Below the pieces are notes generated by a model. That model was not told where the DNA came from. It ran no database searches and saw only the letters and a program-made list of their open reading frames with translations. Positions 4,787-8,219 of a stretch of DNA of 8,219 nt are shown in pieces. How positions within the stretch are numbered: position 1 is the stretch's first letter; each line of letters starts with the position of its first letter. A program made the position numbers and the translations under genes. The stretch spans positions 1 through 8,219 of the forward strand of contig CAZNOK010000229.1 of NCBI GenBank assembly GCA_964574605.1. Direction: 5' to 3'. This DNA comes from CAIKAP01 sp964574605 (lineage in GTDB: Bacteria; Verrucomicrobiota; Verrucomicrobiia; Palsa-1439).

Positions 4787-7719
4787 TTCAGTTGGTTCCA
4801 GAGTTGAAGCAGGTAATCGCCGCGTCGTGCGTTGGTGCGGGCTGAATCCTTTGCTTCCGCGGTCCGAACCGCAACTGCGAGTTTACCGGGATCGAACGTT
4901 CCCTGTCGAAGTTTCTGCGAATCTTCCTGCCAGACAGCGCGCACACCTTCCGTGAGTGGCTCGTTGAGGCGCGCGTTATAGTCGTGGAAGAACCCTTTCG
5001 TGGCGAAATACTGGGCAGCCGCGACGCGCAGGTCGTTGGAGGACACGTCGAGGTCGTTGAAGAAGCTTACCATGATGCGGTTTTTCACGAGAGTCTTGAG
5101 CAATTGGTCCGCGTCGAGGCGCGCGGGTGTGGTGTTGTGTTTCAGCGCGAGCGCGGCGGCGAACGCGGCGCTTTCGCCGGTCTGCAGGAAGACCGGCTCC
5201 AAGCGCACCGTGCCCCACGCGACGTGCGTGGCACTGAGGCACACGGGCACAAGCAGATTGTCCACGCCTTGCGGCAAGAGGCAACGATAGGGAATCTGGC
5301 CGGGAAAGGTATCCTGGTGGAGCATCGCCTTGCCTTCTTCCATCGAGCCGGGAACACGCGCCAGCGTGCAAGAATGACTGTCCATATACCACTCCGTCAC
5401 CGCGATGCTGTCGGCGTGAACCGGGGCGCGTTCCAAACCGCTTGCCAACATCGCGTCGTGCTGCGTGTAGATGGCGCGGCCCCTGATGCGACGGGCTTCG
5501 CGGACGTAGATTTCGTAAGGGCGATGACCATTGTCGGTGAACTCGTCCTTTGCCAAACCATACTCCAGCCATGCGGCGCGCACTTTCTCCGGCACGGTGG
5601 GATCGTGCTGGAGAAAGTAGAGAAGGCCGAGGGTCGCTTCCCAATGCTCGTCCATGATGCGCTGACGCCCGGTCCAGTCGGCCTCGACGTAAGCGGTCTG
5701 GCGTCCGACCAGTTGCGGGCGATTCCAACCGAACTTGTCGTTCGGGATGGACTTGACGCCGGAGAACACTTCCAGTGTCTTGAGGAAATACGGATCGTAG
5801 TTGGCGGGCTGCGAAACGGGCACGCGGTTGGTGGGATTGGTGGTCAGCATGGTGCGGTAATTGCACGCCTGCACAGCGTCATCCCCCGCGCCGGTGCTTT
5901 CGGGCAGGCGGATTTGCCAGCCGGGGAACTTGCGGAGGTTCAATTTGTCGTGTAACGCCCCCAAGCGCGCCGCCTCCGCATCCGGTGGCTTTGAAACGGG
6001 CTTCATGAAAACAATGCCGGCGTGCGGCTCGCCAAATTCATCGCGCGACTCGCGCGCGACACGGTATGGCACTTTCGCCAGCGCCGCCAAGTCGCCTTCG
6101 TAGGTGCAGTCGGCAAAGATCTTCCCCTGCAATATGCGTTTCCCGGTCCCTTGAAACGCGCGCAACGTCACCGATTTCACCAACGCGCCCTCGCGTTCCA
6201 CCGCCACGGGGACGAAACCTCTCAGCACCGTGATCTTCTTTTCGTGCGCCACGAGATCGCTGAAAATCTTTTCCGCCACGTGCGGCTCGTAACGTCCGTT
6301 GGTGTGGCCGCTCTTGCCGGGCAGCGCGTCGCGATACTGCGGCGAGTTCTCGCCGTAGGTCGAGCGGTAGTAATCGAAGAATGCCTGGCGTACTTCATCG
6401 TAAATCGGCGAGCGTTTGCCTTCCCACTGGGTGTCCCACACGCCGAGACCGCTTGACATGATGCCGCCAAGATGAGCGTGCCGGTTGACGAGCGCCACAG
6501 ACAATCCTTCGCGCGCGGCGCGCACGGCCATCGCGATGCCGCCCGGCGTGCCGCCGTAGATGACCAGATCGTAGGATTTGTTTTTCAAGGCGTCTGTCTC
6601 AGACAATTTGAAGCGGGTGCTGACGACGGAGTTCTTCTCCGTACCGGGCCGGTACTTGATGTAGGTGGTGGTAACGATGATGCCGTCGGGGAGAAGTTCC
6701 ACGCCGGGATAGCCGCAATCGCCCACACGAGTGGCGTGGCTGTGCAACAGCTTGACGCGATATTGGCCTGGCTCAGCTTGCTTGATATCGTCGTACGTGC
6801 CGACCCACGCGACGAAATGACCTCTTGTCGGACTATTGATTGCTTGGTCGCGGAACGCGATGACGAGGCGTCCATCTTTGGTCTGCACCCCCGTGTGACG
6901 GTCGCCCGTGAGACCCCACGACGTGTCGGCAGGCGTGCTCCACGTCCGGCCTTCATCGCGGCTGAACATCACGAGGCTGCGGCCTTTGTGCGTATTCTCC
7001 CGCATCAAACAACAAAGCTCCGCGCCGTCCGGCGAGCGGAACACAAACGGCTCGCACGGATTCTTTCCCTCGACGCTGGCGACGACTTTCGGTTCCGACC
7101 ACGTGAAACCGCCATCGGCGGTGATGGTTTGGAGCACTCCAAGCGGTGCTTTGTCCTTGCCTTCCGGACCTTTGTGATAAAGGCCAAGGTAACGCCCGTC
7201 CTTGAGTCGCACGATACTGCTGAAAGTCATCACGCACCGAAACGCTTCACCCAATGGCGGCATTTCTTTCCATGTCTTGCCGCCGTCCTCGCTCATGATG
7301 GACGGCATCGCCGGGCCGCCGCGTTTGCCGAGAGCGGCGGAGAACACCCAGAGCCGCTCTTTGCCCTGCGGGTCCACCATGCGATAGATGCTCGGACAAT
7401 TCTGGTGCGTCTTGAAACCGGCCGGCAATTGGTCATCGAGTCGCGTCCATGTGCGACCGCCGTCGCCGCTGCGCGCCATCGGTCCCGCCGCGCCGCCGTG
7501 GTTGATGCACCACACGCAGAAAATGGTCTTGCCATCCGGCATCAACAGCGTGGTCGGATGCCCTTGATAAACTTGTTCCGTGCCTTGCGCGATGATGACG
7601 TGGCGTGCCGTCTCGCCGGAGATGTCCACGACGGGAAGATTGGGTTGTTCCTCCGCAACCGCCGCCAGCGTGCTGGCTGCGAAGGTGAGATTAACCAGCG
7701 TTTTGAGGAAGGATTTCAT
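4783..7719 (-). CDS. Secreted fusion: BNR/sialidase-like propeller + FAD-dependent oxidoreductase (FAD_oxidored)
   Basis: A 978-residue two-domain protein. The ATG at 7719 opens a Sec signal peptide (KSFLKTLVN, hydrophobic core, AVA at 20-22), whereas the in-frame TTG upstream at 7788 would bury it. Residues ~30-370 form a sialidase-like beta-propeller with four Asp boxes (S/T-x-D-x-G-x-T-W) at 84, 143, 200 and 253. The usual RIP arginine motif is replaced by GHP (53-55), so ordinary sialidase activity is doubtful. After a ~10-residue linker, YDLVIYGGTPGG (383-394) starts an FAD-binding Rossmann fold. HLGGIMSSGLG, YEGDLAA (from 540), IPYRCLLPQ and HVAWGTVRLEP (from H832) are typical of the FAD_oxidored family common in Planctomycetota and Verrucomicrobiota. 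It probably acts outside the cytoplasm on a sugar or glycan, which is inference. There is no Shine-Dalgarno site; a promoter abuts the ATG. Confidence 0.9.
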   Translation of the reverse strand: MKSFLKTLVNLTFAASTLAAVAEEQPNLPVVDISGETARHVIIAQGTEQVYQGHPTTLLMPDGKTIFCVWCINHGGAAGPMARSGDGGRTWTRLDDQLPAGFKTHQNCPSIYRMVDPQGKERLWVFSAALGKRGGPAMPSIMSEDGGKTWKEMPPLGEAFRCVMTFSSIVRLKDGRYLGLYHKGPEGKDKAPLGVLQTITADGGFTWSEPKVVASVEGKNPCEPFVFRSPDGAELCCLMRENTHKGRSLVMFSRDEGRTWSTPADTSWGLTGDRHTGVQTKDGRLVIAFRDQAINSPTRGHFVAWVGTYDDIKQAEPGQYRVKLLHSHATRVGDCGYPGVELLPDGIIVTTTYIKYRPGTEKNSVVSTRFKLSETDALKNKSYDLVIYGGTPGGIAMAVRAAREGLSVALVNRHAHLGGIMSSGLGVWDTQWEGKRSPIYDEVRQAFFDYYRSTYGENSPQYRDALPGKSGHTNGRYEPHVAEKIFSDLVAHEKKITVLRGFVPVAVEREGALVKSVTLRAFQGTGKRILQGKIFADCTYEGDLAALAKVPYRVARESRDEFGEPHAGIVFMKPVSKPPDAEAARLGALHDKLNLRKFPGWQIRLPESTGAGDDAVQACNYRTMLTTNPTNRVPVSQPANYDPYFLKTLEVFSGVKSIPNDKFGWNRPQLVGRQTAYVEADWTGRQRIMDEHWEATLGLLYFLQHDPTVPEKVRAAWLEYGLAKDEFTDNGHRPYEIYVREARRIRGRAIYTQHDAMLASGLERAPVHADSIAVTEWYMDSHSCTLARVPGSMEEGKAMLHQDTFPGQIPYRCLLPQGVDNLLVPVCLSATHVAWGTVRLEPVFLQTGESAAFAAALALKHNTTPARLDADQLLKTLVKNRIMVSFFNDLDVSSNDLRVAAAQYFATKGFFHDYNARLNEPLTEGVRAVWQEDSQKLRQGTFDPGKLAVAVRTAEAKDSARTNARRGDYLLQLWNQLN

Positions 7720-7726
7720 TACCGGG

Positions 7727-7754
7727 ATTTTAGGGGTTGCGCCAAGGGAGTCAA
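7727..7754 (-). promoter_or_regulatory. Sigma-70-like promoter abutting the fusion-gene ATG (possible leaderless start)
   Basis: On the minus strand TTGACT (7754-7749) and TAAAAT (7732-7727) are separated by 16 bp; each hexamer matches the consensus at 5 of 6 positions. The -10 box ends 7 nt before the ATG at 7719, so transcription would begin at about 7719-7720, on or one base before the start codon. This agrees with the lack of any Shine-Dalgarno sequence. Confidence 0.55.
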
Positions 7755-7814
7755 CGCTGACGATGAGATGTGAATGATCGTGTAACAATCAAAGGCAAAC
7801 CAAAGAACATCTGA

Positions 7815-8219
7815 TTATGAAGCTCTGTCTTCGATCCAAGTGGTCAAGCCTGCGTCAATCGCTAACTCTCCGAGTCGTTCCGGTGGGACAATCTCAAGAT
7901 GATCAGGCAAGCCGACGGCACCTGCGAGATCGTTGGCGGGGGAATGGACAACAAAGAAGACTTTGCGAAAATCCTCAGGGGAGAAGTTCTTGAGCGTGCT
8001 CTGCAAATCGGCAAGCTTGGCTTCCGATTTGACTTGAACGACATAGCGATCACCGGTAACCGGCTCGCGGAGTTCGAGATCGTAGGCTTTGGCATGTTGC
8101 CCCAAAACGCTGACGCGTACCCATCCAGCCGCGCGGAAAACAAGATCAACCAAGGTTTCGAAATCCTTCCAGTGTAGTTCTCTGATCGCCGTTACCAGAT
8201 GTTGACAGAGAACTGCGCG
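7815..8219 (-). CDS. PD-(D/E)XK (Mrr-like) nuclease-like protein, C-terminal 134 residues, truncated by window edge
   Basis: The minus-strand frame is open from base 8219 to the TAA at 7815-7817, so the start lies outside the window. A TTG at 8153 could be read as a start, but the family-like sequence continues upstream of it. The visible part begins with LHWKDFETLVDLVFRAAGW, the pattern that opens Mrr-type restriction endonuclease domains. It is followed by an Asp (AYDLEL, codon 8079-8081) and, 15 residues later, QVK (8028-8036), the D...(E/Q)xK metal-binding core of PD-(D/E)XK nucleases. A DNA-cleaving defence or repair role is possible, but no partner gene is visible, and several non-nuclease proteins share this fold. 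Conserved-looking residues support a real gene. It is separated from the fusion gene by 95 bp and is probably unrelated to it. Confidence 0.7.
   Translation of the reverse strand, partial: RAVLCQHLVTAIRELHWKDFETLVDLVFRAAGWVRVSVLGQHAKAYDLELREPVTGDRYVVQVKSEAKLADLQSTLKNFSPEDFRKVFFVVHSPANDLAGAVGLPDHLEIVPPERLGELAIDAGLTTWIEDRAS

Noticed and set aside
4984..5955. 323-codon plus-strand open frame
   Set aside because: Lies wholly antisense to the FAD_oxidored domain, which has clear conserved motifs in the other strand. No motif of its own.
6472..7773. 433-codon plus-strand open frame
   Set aside because: Antisense to the Asp-box propeller and the FAD-binding start. The long open reading comes from the codon bias of the real gene.

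Overview
The window comes from a GC-rich bacterial chromosome or metagenomic contig. The gene mix is typical of the Planctomycetota-Verrucomicrobiota-Lentisphaerota group, and I lean towards Verrucomicrobiota. It contains a Tat-exported TIM-barrel-like hydrolase, URO-D family paralogs, a sugar/anion-type MFS transporter, and a secreted protein with BNR (sialidase-like) and FAD_oxidored domains. The lineage is inferred from protein style only. There are no rRNA or tRNA genes, no CRISPR array and no insertion sequence.

Layout: (1) 1-552, minus strand, N-terminal part of a URO-D family protein cut by the left edge. (2) 616-2112, minus strand, exported TIM-barrel, glycoside-hydrolase-like protein of unrecognised family, 63 bp upstream of gene 1 and probably in the same transcript. 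(3) 2113-2474, a 362-bp divergent intergenic region, unusually rich in dyads: a long imperfect hairpin, a perfect 11-1-11 palindrome and an 8-bp-stem hairpin lie in a row. (4) 2475-3722, plus strand, MFS transporter. (5) 3719-4786, plus strand, a second URO-D family protein that overlaps the transporter by 4 nt and carries the HxC...C zinc-ligand pattern of corrinoid/CoM methyltransferases. (6) 4783-7719, minus strand, a 978-aa secreted fusion of a BNR/sialidase-like propeller and an FAD-dependent oxidoreductase; its stop codon overlaps that of gene 5 in a convergent arrangement. (7) 7815 to the right edge, minus strand, C-terminal part of a PD-(D/E)XK (Mrr-like) nuclease-like protein.

Genes 1-5 form two divergent arms, hydrolase plus URO-D on one side and transporter plus URO-D on the other, around one dyad-rich control region. 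This suggests a small catabolic locus in which an exported enzyme releases a compound, the MFS protein imports it and URO-D family enzymes process it, possibly by demethylation. The fusion protein may belong to the same scavenging programme, but it is transcribed from its own promoter, possibly as a leaderless mRNA. The substrate cannot be read from the sequence.
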